Shown here: positions 9,401 through 17,537 of the stretch, piece after piece
Position numbering within the stretch: position 1 is the stretch's first letter
Layout of the letters: each line of letters opens with the position of its first letter
NCBI RefSeq assembly: GCF_022836935.1
Contig: NZ_CP083241.1
Location: 1 to 64,000 of the forward strand
Direction: 5' to 3'
From: Ancylobacter polymorphus
GTDB lineage: Bacteria > Pseudomonadota > Alphaproteobacteria > Rhizobiales > Xanthobacteraceae
DNA length: 64,000 bases
Notes under the pieces: model-generated
The model's database searches: none
Told to the model about the DNA's origin: nothing
What the model saw: the letters and a program-made list of their open reading frames with translations, nothing else
Translations under genes and position numbers: made by a program

Positions 9401-12400
9401 CCGCCGCCACCATCCCCACCCAGACTGACGCTGGCGGCCAGCCCCTCGCTGAGGCCGCCCCCGACGGTGAAGCCGCCATTGCCGCCCTGTCCGCCAATGC
9501 TCTGGCCGACGACGCCCGGCGCGAACGGGCCGTTCATCGTCACATCGGCGTTGAGGGTGATGCTGGTCGTCGCCGCCGCGCCGCCGCTGCCGCCGCTGCC
9601 GCCGATGACGAGGCTTCCCGAGGCCGTCCCGGAGAAGTCGCCGCCCGCGGCGAAGCCGCCATTGCCGCCGCCCCCGCCGATGGATTGGGCGAGCACGCCC
9701 GGGGCGGTGCCGCGCGGCTGGTCGCCATAGGAACCCACCATGCCGACGATGGCGCCATTGCTGGTCACGGTGACGTTGCCGGCATTCGACCCGAAGCCGC
9801 CGCCGCCTCCAACGGCCAGGGTGAACGCGCCATCGCTGGAAAAATCGCCGGTGGTCGCAAAGCCGCCATTGCCGCCGCCCCCGCCGATGGACTGCGCGAG
9901 CAGAACCGGCGCGCCGCCGTAATTGGACGTCAGCAGGCCATCGTTGAGCACCGTCACGTCCCCGGCGCTGTTGCCGCTGCCGCCAGCGCCGCCGATGGTC
10001 ATGCCGACCGCCGCGGAAATGCTGAGGTCCGTCGAGAGGCTGAATCCGCCGCTGCCACCGCCGCCACCGATCGACTGGGCGACGATCGCGCTCGATCCCA
10101 CCCCATTGACGGTGATGGCGCCGGTTCCGTAGCTGGGATTGGTGGAGCTGTTCTGGTTATAGACCCAGACAGCTGCGCCGACGCCGCCGCCGCCCCCTGT
10201 CCCACCGATGGCGAGGCCACCGGACACGGCATCCGCAGTGACCGCGATGGTGTTGCCGCCGGCGCCGCCGCCGCCGCCGATGGCCTGGGCGAGAATGCCG
10301 TGGGAGCGTTCGCCGTTGGTGGTGATGACGCCGCCGGAATTGTCGGCGATGACCGATCCCGAATTGCCGCCGCCGCCGCCCGTGCCGCCCACCCCGATGC
10401 CGATGACGGTCCCGGTCGTGACGGTGCCGGAAACCGAGGCGCCACCCGCGCCGCCGCCGCCGCCGATGGACTGGCCGATCAGGCCGGAGGAATCGTCACC
10501 CAAGGTGGAGATGCTGACGCCATTGGTGCCGGCATAGACGTCGCCGCCATCGCCAGCGCCGGCGCCCGATCCGCCGAAGGACATCGCGAAGCTGCCGACA
10601 TCCGAGCCGGACAGCGTCACCGCATAACCGCCCGCGCCGCCGCCGCCGCCGATCGACTGGGCGACGATGCCGGGTGAACTGTCGCCCTGCGTCGAGATCA
10701 GCGCCGTGCTCGCCGGCGCGCTGAAGGTCGGCTGGCCGCTGATGGACGTGCAGGCGCCGTCATTGCCGGAGTTGCCCGAATAGGCATTGCAGTTGACCGC
10801 CACGGGGCTGGTGCCCCCGCCATAACCGCCGCTGCCGCCATGGGCGATGGCGGCGGAGACCCCGCCGGACAGGTCGAAGGCGAGGCTGCCGCCGCCGGCC
10901 CCACCCCCGCCGCCGATGGACTGGGCGAGAATGCCGGCGGAGTTGATTTCCGAGGTGGCGATGCTGCCGCTATTGCCGACATAGAGGCTGGCGCCGCCAC
11001 CGCCCTGGCCGCCGGTTCCGCCGACAGCCAGGGAGACGCCCGTCACCAGCGAGGCCGAGCCCGACAGGCCGAACCCGCCCGCGCCGCCGCCGCCGCCGAT
11101 GGACTGGGCAAGAATGCCATAGGCGCCGCCCGCCGTGGTCGCGGGCGACCCGATGACGCCGCACCCGCCGGTGCAGAGATTGCCCTCATTGAGGACGATG
11201 ACCTGGTTGCCATTGCCGCCGTCGCCGCCGGTGCCGCCCAGGGCGATGGCGAGGTCCGGCGCGCCGCTGAAGGCCATGCCGCCGGACCCACCGGCGCCGC
11301 CGACAGACTGCGCGAAAATGGCGGCGGAGGACGCGCCTGCGGTGCCAATGCTGGCGTAGTTGCTCACCGTGACCGCCGCGCCCTGGCCGGCCGGTCCGCC
11401 GGAACCGCCCAGCGCGACCAGCCCCGCCGCCACGCCGGCATTGCCGCCGCCGCCGCCGACGGACTGGGCGTAGATGCCATAGGACCCCGCGCCGGCGGTC
11501 AGTATGTCCGCGCCGGAATAGTTGGTTACGGTGACCGTGCCGCTGTCGCCGCCATAGCCGCCGCCGCCGCTGACTCCCCCAAACCAGCCATTCGTGCTGC
11601 CGCCGTCGCCGCCATTGCCGCCGATGCTCTGTGCAAAGATGGCAGGTGCCCGCGCGGAGACGATGGCGGCGGCGTTCGACACGGTGACCGTGCCGCCGTT
11701 TCCGCCCGTTCCCGCCGCACCGCCATTGCCGCTGCTGACGGAACTGTTCTCATTGCCGCCATTGCCGCCCTGGCCACCCACGCTCTGGGCCCAGATACCG
11801 TAGGAATCATTGCCGATGATTCCCAAGGCGATGTTGTTGCTGATCGTGACGCTGACCGCACCGCCATTGCCGCCATCGCCGCCGCCCCCGCCCTGGAAGG
11901 ACACCGACGAGGTGGAGCCGCCATTGCCGCCCCGGCCGCCCTGGGAAATCACGACGACGCCGGAATAGACGAAGGCAAAGGCGCCCGACGCCACACTGAC
12001 GGTGGCGTCGACTGTCCCGCCATCCCCGGCCGCGCCACCGGGCTGGCCGCCATAGCAGCTGCCGCCACTTCCCCCCGCCCCGCCCTGCCCGCCGGTGACA
12101 TTCACGAGGAGAAGCGTTGCGAAGTACTCGGTGCCGGACGTTAGGCCGGTGCTGAAGTTCGTGGAGACGCTTTCGGATGGATTGCCGGTCGTGCCGCTAT
12201 AGGGCGGGTAGCTGCAGCCGTCCGCGTTCTGGCCGCTGAGACCATTGGCTCCGGTGTTTTGAAAGGACGATATGGGCGACCCGGTCAACGGTGCGGTCTG
12301 CGCGGCGGCGGCGGTGGTCAGCGCGCAGATGGCGACCGACGACATGAGGAGCGACAGGGGCAGCCGACGCGGAGCCAGGGCCGTTGCAGCGTTGCGCGGG

Positions 12401-12420
12401 AGCGACATCAGACCGGCCAT
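3496..12420 (-). CDS. Giant Gly-rich autotransporter (type Va) with C-terminal beta-barrel
   Basis: A protein of about 2974 residues. It opens with a signal peptide (MAGLMSLPRN.., hydrophobic LSLLMSSVAICAL, cleavage near TAAAAQ). The passenger is built from about 33 units marked by AQSIGGGGGNGG or a close variant, with Gly-rich and beta-strand-like spacers. From about residue 2700 to the end is a typical autotransporter barrel (starting YFWGAAMG, ending RIRVRW). It should be exported and displayed on, or released from, the outer membrane; adhesion or biofilm functions are known for the family but not shown here. Start choice: GAGGA lies 6 nt before the ATG at 12420, whereas the ATG at 12426 has no spacing for it. 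A divergent winged-helix regulator gene begins at 12551. Confidence 0.9.
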   Translation of the reverse strand: MAGLMSLPRNAATALAPRRLPLSLLMSSVAICALTTAAAAQTAPLTGSPISSFQNTGANGLSGQNADGCSYPPYSGTTGNPSESVSTNFSTGLTSGTEYFATLLLVNVTGGQGGAGGSGGSCYGGQPGGAAGDGGTVDATVSVASGAFAFVYSGVVVISQGGRGGNGGSTSSVSFQGGGGGDGGNGGAVSVTISNNIALGIIGNDSYGIWAQSVGGQGGNGGNENSSVSSGNGGAAGTGGNGGTVTVSNAAAIVSARAPAIFAQSIGGNGGDGGSTNGWFGGVSGGGGYGGDSGTVTVTNYSGADILTAGAGSYGIYAQSVGGGGGNAGVAAGLVALGGSGGPAGQGAAVTVSNYASIGTAGASSAAIFAQSVGGAGGSGGMAFSGAPDLAIALGGTGGDGGNGNQVIVLNEGNLCTGGCGVIGSPATTAGGAYGILAQSIGGGGGAGGFGLSGSASLVTGVSLAVGGTGGQGGGGASLYVGNSGSIATSEINSAGILAQSIGGGGGAGGGSLAFDLSGGVSAAIAHGGSGGYGGGTSPVAVNCNAYSGNSGNDGACTSISGQPTFSAPASTALISTQGDSSPGIVAQSIGGGGGAGGYAVTLSGSDVGSFAMSFGGSGAGAGDGGDVYAGTNGVSISTLGDDSSGLIGQSIGGGGGAGGASVSGTVTTGTVIGIGVGGTGGGGGNSGSVIADNSGGVITTNGERSHGILAQAIGGGGGAGGNTIAVTADAVSGGLAIGGTGGGGGVGAAVWVYNQNSSTNPSYGTGAITVNGVGSSAIVAQSIGGGGGSGGFSLSTDLSISAAVGMTIGGAGGSGNSAGDVTVLNDGLLTSNYGGAPVLLAQSIGGGGGNGGFATTGDFSSDGAFTLAVGGGGGFGSNAGNVTVTSNGAIVGMVGSYGDQPRGTAPGVLAQSIGGGGGNGGFAAGGDFSGTASGSLVIGGSGGSGGAAATTSITLNADVTMNGPFAPGVVGQSIGGQGGNGGFTVGGGLSEGLAASVSLGGDGGGGGISGNVIIQTQNVTSNGYNQSAGIIAQSIGGNGGTGGWDFAGALGSGASAPVSIGGPGGGGGSSDGAQVTANGQTATNGLFSAGIIAQSIGGDGGNGGFTASAAGSVVFASSVAVGGSGGNGGGSSTVDVTASGTVSTRAGQSIGILAQSIGGTGGNGGFAIAGSGATGGGDANVSVGGGGATGGIAGSGEGAGTVTVTAADISTSAYLSAGILAQSIGGAGGNGGSSRAFSLSGISDSTDGAAASVALGGVAAPGGDGDTVTVTQSGVIQTGTPGAFSDQSAGIIAQSIGGSGGNGGSADANATSTTASVALAIGGGGSTGGTGGTVTVNSNTSTSGSITTVGMHSSAILAQSIGGGGGNGGWTQASASSNDYAAGLAIGGFGDGGGDAGAVTVNNGGTLVTYGALSYGILAQSIGGGGGNGGAASSSTNAGDGEELQGGVTSVAGAGAGQDAANVSSAVSGSSTDQPESSNDGASAGTAAALTIGGFGGTAGDGAAVVIANTGSIYTSGDQATAILAQSIGGGGGNGGASSANANGDSYAASFSLGGGAGDGGDGGSINLTSYGYVQTSGLMAAGIFAQSVGGGGGNGGSSSSTAGSGGQAAVSLSLGAAGGDGGNGGAVTVTVGASQLAYVSTLGPNAAGIFAQSVGGGGGNGGSSVASSSVSSSSGSGGSSSSSTGSLSGAASGSATSASAGTSGGQQGSQSGSDGGTSLALSLGGSGGTGGAGGDVSVTNTYIIATGIDLYDGDTMVAAGDHSSAIFAQSIGGGGGNGGASTTNASASETSVALSIGGAGSGAGDGGTVGVTTQGTLSTSGYNSSGVFAQSVGGGGGSGGASSSTSGEGGTASIGLGLGGSGAGGGGGGDVTVTVNTAVAWSGLATGITTQGDRSYGIFAQSVGGGGGSGGALVSAATGPANSGSSGGSTSSASSSSTSTSANDGVALAMGLGGSGAGGGAGGTVQVTSNAQILTQGAHSTGLFAQSVGGGGGAGGASTVNASNSTYALAFGLGGSGSTGGAGGNVTATANEAITTQGVLAYGLLAQSVGGGGGAAGASSGGASGGAEASIDMALGGSAGSGQTGGSVTVTSADVITTSGAAAVAVLAQSVGGGGGVGAASTTGGSSGGVSGTLTLAGTGGTGNDGGIVNVTAASLATSGTAAFGILAQSIGGGGGIASISAGSAAQDNLATTLGGTSSGSGGAVTLSTSGTIATTGNAAIGILAQSIGGGGGVANAGANVTFAGPVTESDGGAVEVTVGGALTTSGTNAVGVLAQSIGGGGGAALSDGQAASWVANGGTGTGGSVTVNVNGNVSTTGAGAYGVIAQSVSNGGGLVMNGTSMELVNGSTAASGKVSVNLVSQTAVTATGAGAVGVLMQGNADPIITIGRGARVIGGVGGVGIVSDGTENYVNSHGWIATVDGAAGMAVRTTGGYSAITNGGGLIGDLSLADGFANSVLNLSGGTLYAGSSLDLGGTQSVLTNEGTLRRGASSLGATAIDGSLTQTATGRLIVRTDQISLEADQFAVSGNAALSGSVQGSLYRPDLAMPGFFSVPFLAVAGDMDWSGLTAVGDTAILDFSLSGSAGGLSLDTRIDFTPVGLSDDTRAIANAVGYIQTQGSSALFQTIVPALLEMPTLGSLETAYEAIGGGAAALVPQSMINASSAAIASVTEQMDRWRLSQRRPEVAPGRPNGGPDGGAASYFWGAAMGTSTVGGGLSGTLLGMTVGADGELPDLPVLAGIAGNFSTTTLAANDYGASTSTQYGGVSAYGVYQQDAAYLSAIATLGYGRADFDRNLYGLGLDLATSGDFDGTLLGGRIEAGYGFALGDTNTTLTPFVAFQPAQLWLGSQTESFGSLGEGLTYHADTITALPTYLGVQLDGLWHGKDGITYAPFVRAAWMHDFSPDRNVSRSFADAPGFAFSGSPIPVVSDALDLHAGLEVTIGGGMSFSAGFDAQIAEGYSLLGASGRIRVRW
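5430..11800 (-). repeat. Tandem imperfect repeats encoding AQS(I/V)GGGGGxGG units
   Basis: About 33 units of some 50-90 codons each carry the signature [IVL]xAQS[IV]GG followed by a Gly run. The middle copies are most alike (IIAQSIGG..NGG, ILAQSIGGGGGNGG). Toward the C-terminal end the Gly tail erodes (AQSIGGGGGIAS, AQSVSNGGG). The DNA is correspondingly rich in GCCGCC and GCCACC runs, a substrate for slippage and recombination. Confidence 0.9.
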
Positions 12421-12550
12421 GCACATTCCTCGGCTCCGGCGCGAGGGTTTCCGCCTCGGCCGCTATCTGGGGAAGGACGCCCCCCGACCGACCTTTGGCG
12501 GCGGGGTGTGCTATAGGCAACGTCACATTTTGGAATCGTCGGATGGCCCA

Positions 12551-13438
12551 ATGCATGAGACGGGCGACCGCGTGAGCGCGGCAGCGGGGCCCGCCGCGTC
12601 CTTTCCCGAACCCGTCCTCCGGCTGTTCGGAGCCGAGGCGATCAACCGGCTGATGGCTTCTCCGGGATTTCCGGCGGCCGTCGAGGCCGCCGCCGCCAAT
12701 GCGGTCCGGTTGTACGACGGTAGCTGGATCCGTAACCGGCTATTGAATGACCGTGGCCGGCTTCTGGCCGTGCTCCTCATTCTCGACCTGCATTTCACCG
12801 AGAGCGGCGGAGCCGGCGTGACCGGGGCACGGCTGCGCCGCGAGGTGGTGGAACTCGATGTCTGCAGCGCCGGCCGCGCCACAGCCTTTCTCGCCGCGCT
12901 GCGCTTCAAGCGCCTGCTGGCGGACATGCCCCAGTCGGGGCCGAGAGAGCGGCGGCTGATGCCGACCGCCGCGCTGCTGCAGATGCAGCGCGAGCGCTGG
13001 AACGGCATGTTCGCCGCCATCGCCCATATCGACGCGCCGGCGGCGGAGGCGGCCCGCGCCCTGCCGGACGAGCTTCTATTCGGCCCCTGCACCCACGCCA
13101 TGGCCGATTGCTTCCGCCGGGGCCTGCGGGTGTTCGCCGCTGCGCCGGAACTGCAGGACCTGGCGGAGCGCGATGCGGGCCTCGTCATGCTGGTGTCGCT
13201 GATTACCCGCGACGAGCCGGTCTCCGTCAGCCAGCTGGCGCGGCAGTTTCACGTCTCGCGCGCGCATGTGGCCAATGTGCTGCAGCGCGCGGAGGCACTG
13301 GGCTTCGCCTCCAGCGTGCCGGGGCTGGGCGGCTATCGCGCCAGCCCGGCGCTGATGCCGGTGCTCATGCGCTTCTATGCCGTCATTTTCCTGACCTTCC
13401 TCACCGCCCTGAGGACGCAGCAACCGCCGGCGTCGTGA
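12551..13438 (+). CDS. Winged-helix (MarR-like) putative transcriptional regulator
   Basis: 295 residues from the ATG at 12551. An upstream in-frame start would overlap the autotransporter gene and its promoter and is rejected. The C-terminal third has a clear winged helix-turn-helix (VSVSQLARQFHVSRAHVANVLQ.., then AEALGF and a wing). The N-terminal two thirds are helical and unassigned. It is divergent from the autotransporter gene with about 130 bp between starts, so control of that gene is the obvious hypothesis. I do not recognise a named family. Confidence 0.75.
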   Translation: MHETGDRVSAAAGPAASFPEPVLRLFGAEAINRLMASPGFPAAVEAAAANAVRLYDGSWIRNRLLNDRGRLLAVLLILDLHFTESGGAGVTGARLRREVVELDVCSAGRATAFLAALRFKRLLADMPQSGPRERRLMPTAALLQMQRERWNGMFAAIAHIDAPAAEAARALPDELLFGPCTHAMADCFRRGLRVFAAAPELQDLAERDAGLVMLVSLITRDEPVSVSQLARQFHVSRAHVANVLQRAEALGFASSVPGLGGYRASPALMPVLMRFYAVIFLTFLTALRTQQPPAS

Positions 13439-13453
13439 CGGCACGGTCGCCTC

Positions 13454-13478
13454 GTGCCGGCGGCAATAGTGCCGGCAC
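13454..13478. terminator. Hairpin between convergent genes
   Basis: GTGCCGGC (13454-13461) pairs perfectly with GCCGGCAC (13471-13478) around a 9-nt loop. It lies between the stop of the winged-helix gene and the stop of the multicopper oxidase gene. There is no U-tract, so termination is plausible but unproven. Confidence 0.4.
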
Positions 13479-13496
13479 CCCGGCCGCGCAGCGCCG

Positions 13497-16400
13497 TCAG
13501 TCGCCGGCGAGCACCATGCCGACGATCCCCTGCATCCCCACCTCGGCGAGCGGCCGCGGGGTCAGGGTGCGCGCCGTCACGTCGGCCCGCGCCAGGCCGA
13601 AGCGCCGCACGATTCCACGCAGCGCGCCCTCCTTCGTGCCGACCAGCAGATCGGCACCTTCGGTGGTGCTCGTCGTAGCGACGCTCACCCCCCGTGCGTC
13701 AGGCCCGAAGGGGGCGAAGCGCGCCATCTCGCGGAACTCGGCCTTCGGGTGGGCGGCCGCGCTGTGCAGATACATGGAAGGCCCGCCATCGAGCGCCGAG
13801 CCGGCGGAGAACACCGCCACTTCCGCCCCGTCCTGCTGGCCGACGACGATGCGCTCGGCCCCGCCCAGCGTGCCGGCCAGCCAGCCGGTGGCGAGCGACA
13901 CGCCGCCGCGATAATCGGCCCCGAAGGGCGTGAAGGAGGCGGACAGCACCGGGCGCGGCGGGCCCTTGGCGCGATGCGCGTGGCTGCCGATCTCGCCTTC
14001 CATCGCCGTGAGCAGCGGGAAGACGAACACCTTCACCACGGCCGGCGAACCGGGACCGGGCGCAGCGATGAGGCTCTGGCGGCCGGTGGTGAAATCGACG
14101 AAGCCGGTGGTGACGGTGACACCGTTGCGCTCGCCATAGAACGGGTTGAAGGTCGCGAACAGCTCCGGCACCGTGCCGACCGCCGGCAGACGCGAGCCGA
14201 ACACCCGGATCTCGCTCGACACGCCGGGGCCGGAGCCGACGATGATGTTGTCGCCGGTGGTCCGCCCGTCGATCTGCGCCGCGGCGACGCTCACGCCAGT
14301 CGTCAGCGCGGCATCGAAGGCGAGGAAGCGCGCCAGCTCCACGGTGAAGGGCGCGCCTTTCTTCCCCGCCCCGGAGAACACCGCCACCTCCGGCGCACGG
14401 CCGGGCCCGGCGCCGACGACGAGATCATAAACCCCGTCATCGTCGACATCGCCGATGGCGACGCTGGGCATGCCCTCATAGCCCGGGAACGGGGTGACGG
14501 TGGCCAGCAGCCTGTCCCCATCCATCACCCGCACGGTGGCGGCGCGGCCGGGCGCGCCGGGCACGGCGACGGCATAGGAAGAGATCGCCGGGATCACGTT
14601 GACCAGCGCCATCAGGCCGTTGTCCTCATGGTTGAGCCGATGGCAGTGCATGACGAACAGGCCGGCATAGTCCTCAAAGCGGGTGCGGATGGCGAGCCGG
14701 CCCGGCTCGATCACCGATTCCTCCGGGCCCAGATTGGGGGCCGGCACATTGGCGTTGTCGATGCCCTGCAGCACCGCACCCATTTTCAGGCCGATGGTGG
14801 GATCGGAGAGCGAGACGATCTGGAAGTCGTTGACGTGCACATGAATGGGGTGCTCGTCATTGTTCTCATTGCGGAACACCCATTCCTCGACCGAATCCAG
14901 CCGCGGCTGGAGGATCGGCACGTTGGGGAAGGCGGCGCTGTCGAAGGCGTAGATGAAGGCCTTGGGATCGACCTTGCTGGCGAGATCGTTGAGGAAGCCG
15001 CCATTGATGAGGATGTGGCGCGTCAGGTCCGGCGTCACGGTCGACAGGTCGTCGAAGGAGGTGAAGGCGCCCAGCTTCTGGCCCTCGGTGAACGGCGTGG
15101 CCTCGCCCTTCTCGCCCTCCACCACCGCGCTCATCAGCTTCTGCGTCGGGAACAGGAAGAAGCCGTCATAATAGCTCACCGCCGCCGGCGCGACGCTGAG
15201 CGTGCCGAGCACGGCGGGCGGGTTCTGCGTGCCATTGCTGGTGTAGAGGATGCCGGGCGCGTTCTCGGTGCGGGCGCCGCCGCCGCGCGCGGGCATGTCG
15301 AGCACGAGCTCGCCCTCCAGCGGCAGCGTGACCGCGATGGCGAAACGCGAGGCCGGCGGGATGACGAGGCGGGTGCCGTTTTCCTCGACGGGATAGCGCA
15401 CGGAAGGGCTGGGATTGCCGTCCTGGCCGACAATGGCGATCTTCGGGTGATGCCCGGTCGCGGTCTCGGTGAGGCGCACGCTCATATAGGCCATGTCGCT
15501 GATATTCGCGAGAACCCAGATCTCGGTCTGGCCCGGCCTGCCGCGCAGCACCGGCTGGAACTGGCCGTTCACCGTGAACTGGATGTCGCGCGCATGGTCC
15601 GGCAGATCCGGGTCGGCGGGCACATTTCCCTGCGGCCCGGCGGCGGCGGTGAAGCTCTGCAGATTGTTCGGGATGAACTGGAAGCGCCCGCGCATGTTGT
15701 GGATCGACAGCGCGCCGGCATGCCAGACGGTCGCGAAGCGCGCGCCCTTGGGCGCGTCCACGAAGTCCACCGGGGCGAGGATGGGGCGATAGGTGCCCGC
15801 TGCCAGTTCGCCCTCCGCCGGGGGTGTGAGCGTGCTCACGAATTGCGGCCAGTTGGGATTGGCGAAGCTCGGTGACGGGCCGTCGCGGTCGAACACGAAA
15901 TTGTACTGCAGCGCCATGCTGCGCACGGGAATCGCCTTCTGCGTCACGACGGGCAGATTGCCGTCCGGCCGCCCGATCGCCAGCATTCCGGCGAGGCCGA
16001 GATAGACATGGGCGGCGGTCAGCGTGTGCAGGTGCGGATGGTACCAGTACAGGCCGTGCGGCATGTTGGCGGGCACGTCATAGACATAGGTGTTCACGGT
16101 GCCCGGCGGCATGTGCAGCAGCACATTGTCGGCATTCGCCTTGGGGCTGACATGCAGGCCGTGCGTGTGCAGGTTCAGCGGCGAGACGGTGAGCTGCGGC
16201 GGATAGACCGGCACCTCGCCGCCCTCGGCCGTGTAGCGCGGATCGTAGAAATCGCGAATGCCGAGGCCAGCGAGCCCGTTCTCGTAATGGATAATGAACT
16301 TCTCGCCGGGAAACACCTGCAATGTCGGCGCGGGATAGTTGTCGCGCGCGGCGCGGACCCCGTTCGACGCCTTGCCGCGCACGAGTTCATAGCCATAGAG

Positions 16401-16637
16401 CAGCGTGTTTTTGACAGGCACGGGTGAGGTATCGAGCGTGGCCTCGCCCTGATGGGCGGTCAGCGTCACTTCCAGCACGCCGTCGACGCTGGAGAGCACC
16501 ACCGGCTCGCGATAGGCGGGCGGCTGGTAGGTGCCGGATTGCGCGTGGGCAGGGCTCCCCGCCAGTGTAACGAAGACCGCCGCGACCAGCAGCGCCGGTC
16601 GGAGCCAACGAACGATGCGATCCACTGTTACCCCCAC
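13497..16637 (-). CDS. Secreted multicopper oxidase fused to an FG-GAP/VCBS-like propeller
   Basis: 1046 residues with a signal peptide (cleavage near residue 33, AHAQ). The copper motifs are complete: HTHG (157-160), YHPHLH (199-204), HPIHVHVN (596-603) and HCHRLNHEDNGLM (664-676). The residue where the axial Met of the type-1 copper normally sits looks like Leu675, with Met676 next to it. From about residue 720 to the end, repeats of the type VAIGDVDDDGVYDLVVGAGPG-like (written here only as a pattern) form an integrin-type FG-GAP propeller, not a usual part of laccases. Oxidation of metals or phenolics in the periplasm or outside is expected; the substrate is unknown. The start at 16637 is GTG; a GTG four codons later (16625) has a better-placed G-rich ribosome site. 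Confidence 0.9.
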   Translation of the reverse strand: MGVTVDRIVRWLRPALLVAAVFVTLAGSPAHAQSGTYQPPAYREPVVLSSVDGVLEVTLTAHQGEATLDTSPVPVKNTLLYGYELVRGKASNGVRAARDNYPAPTLQVFPGEKFIIHYENGLAGLGIRDFYDPRYTAEGGEVPVYPPQLTVSPLNLHTHGLHVSPKANADNVLLHMPPGTVNTYVYDVPANMPHGLYWYHPHLHTLTAAHVYLGLAGMLAIGRPDGNLPVVTQKAIPVRSMALQYNFVFDRDGPSPSFANPNWPQFVSTLTPPAEGELAAGTYRPILAPVDFVDAPKGARFATVWHAGALSIHNMRGRFQFIPNNLQSFTAAAGPQGNVPADPDLPDHARDIQFTVNGQFQPVLRGRPGQTEIWVLANISDMAYMSVRLTETATGHHPKIAIVGQDGNPSPSVRYPVEENGTRLVIPPASRFAIAVTLPLEGELVLDMPARGGGARTENAPGILYTSNGTQNPPAVLGTLSVAPAAVSYYDGFFLFPTQKLMSAVVEGEKGEATPFTEGQKLGAFTSFDDLSTVTPDLTRHILINGGFLNDLASKVDPKAFIYAFDSAAFPNVPILQPRLDSVEEWVFRNENNDEHPIHVHVNDFQIVSLSDPTIGLKMGAVLQGIDNANVPAPNLGPEESVIEPGRLAIRTRFEDYAGLFVMHCHRLNHEDNGLMALVNVIPAISSYAVAVPGAPGRAATVRVMDGDRLLATVTPFPGYEGMPSVAIGDVDDDGVYDLVVGAGPGRAPEVAVFSGAGKKGAPFTVELARFLAFDAALTTGVSVAAAQIDGRTTGDNIIVGSGPGVSSEIRVFGSRLPAVGTVPELFATFNPFYGERNGVTVTTGFVDFTTGRQSLIAAPGPGSPAVVKVFVFPLLTAMEGEIGSHAHRAKGPPRPVLSASFTPFGADYRGGVSLATGWLAGTLGGAERIVVGQQDGAEVAVFSAGSALDGGPSMYLHSAAAHPKAEFREMARFAPFGPDARGVSVATTSTTEGADLLVGTKEGALRGIVRRFGLARADVTARTLTPRPLAEVGMQGIVGMVLAGD

Positions 16638-16940
16638 CGGCCATGCTGACGCCGCGTCACGCTAGCACGTCGCGATGGCCGCTGTGGCGGAAGCCCCGAC
16701 GAATTGTCCTGTTTGGCAAGGGCAGAAATCCCGACCCACGGTGCACGAGCAGGTGTTCCAGCGCGCCTTCGATACGTTGAACGAGCGGTTCGCAAGCGCT
16801 TCGGACGCGTGAGAGGCGAAGACGTGTCCTATAGCCGGGTGGCCGCCTTCGCCCGCGATGGAAGGCCACCCGGCCGCAAGTCTAGAAATCATACAAACTA
16901 TTGACTTTGCATTACTTTTGACTCCGCGCTAAGGCGAGGC
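16638..16940. other. Intergenic region between multicopper oxidase and FecI-type sigma gene
   Basis: About 300 bp separating two divergent genes. The half next to the sigma gene is AT-rich (about 16885-16925, with TTGACT at 16901-16906) and probably holds its promoter, possibly with an iron-responsive operator. I could not define a clean Fur or Irr box. A 66-codon frame inside looks spurious. Confidence 0.45.
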
Positions 16941-17471
16941 ATGGGATCTGCCTCGACCTCATCGGACGATCTGGACGGCCTGTTCCGGGAATATCACCGG
17001 GAACTGGCGTCGTTCGCCTATCGCAAGCTGCACGATCGCGAAGCCGCCTCCGACCTCGTGCAGGATACGTTCGTCCGCTACATCGCGCATGCGCAGCGGG
17101 CGGACACGGTGGCGGAGACGCCCCGCTTCTTCCTCTGGCGGATTGCCAGCAATCTCATTCTCGATCTCGCGCGCCGCCAGCGTCGGCGGGGACAGATGCT
17201 GGCGCTTGAAGCGGTCGCGCCGCACGAACTCGCCGACAGCGCGCCATCCGCCGAACGCCAGCTCTCGGCACGCCAGGAATATCGGGCGTTGCGCGCGGCG
17301 CTGGACGAACTGCCGGCCAAGCCACGGACCGCGCTGCTGCTCAACCGGGTCGAGCGTCTCACCCATGCGCAGATCGCCCAGCGGCTCGGTGTCTCGCCCA
17401 GCATGGTCAACAAGTACATCTCCCGGGCGCTCAGCCATTGCATCGCACGGCTCAGCCAGGCCGGCTTTTAG
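16941..17471 (+). CDS. ECF RNA polymerase sigma factor, FecI type
   Basis: 176 residues. Sigma region 2 (about residues 10-75: FREYHRELASFAYRKL..DLVQDTFVRYI..RIASNLILDLARR) and region 4 (about 112-165: LDELPAKPRTALLLNRVERLTHAQIAQRLGVSPSMV..) are both complete. FecI-like sigma factors direct transcription of the TonB-receptor gene beside them when the receptor signals through FecR. Here a FecR-type gene starts 66 bp downstream and a TonB receptor with an N-terminal signalling domain follows, which is the full cell-surface signalling set. Confidence 0.93.
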   Translation: MGSASTSSDDLDGLFREYHRELASFAYRKLHDREAASDLVQDTFVRYIAHAQRADTVAETPRFFLWRIASNLILDLARRQRRRGQMLALEAVAPHELADSAPSAERQLSARQEYRALRAALDELPAKPRTALLLNRVERLTHAQIAQRLGVSPSMVNKYISRALSHCIARLSQAGF

Positions 17472-17537
17472 ACAAAGGGCCCGCGCCACGATCATGCCCC
17501 AACTCACGTACCTCTTCATGGGCAGGGATGGCGACCG

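Noticed and set aside
3319..12144. Several long plus-strand open frames (for example 873, 695, 641 and 434 codons) opposite the autotransporter gene
   Set aside because: They mirror the Gly-rich repeats (Ala/Arg/Gly-rich low-complexity products) and lack any family feature; the minus-strand product has signal peptide, repeats and barrel.
16704..16904. A 66-codon frame between the multicopper oxidase and sigma-factor genes
   Set aside because: Arg-rich, no ribosome site, and it lies in the region expected to hold two divergent promoters.
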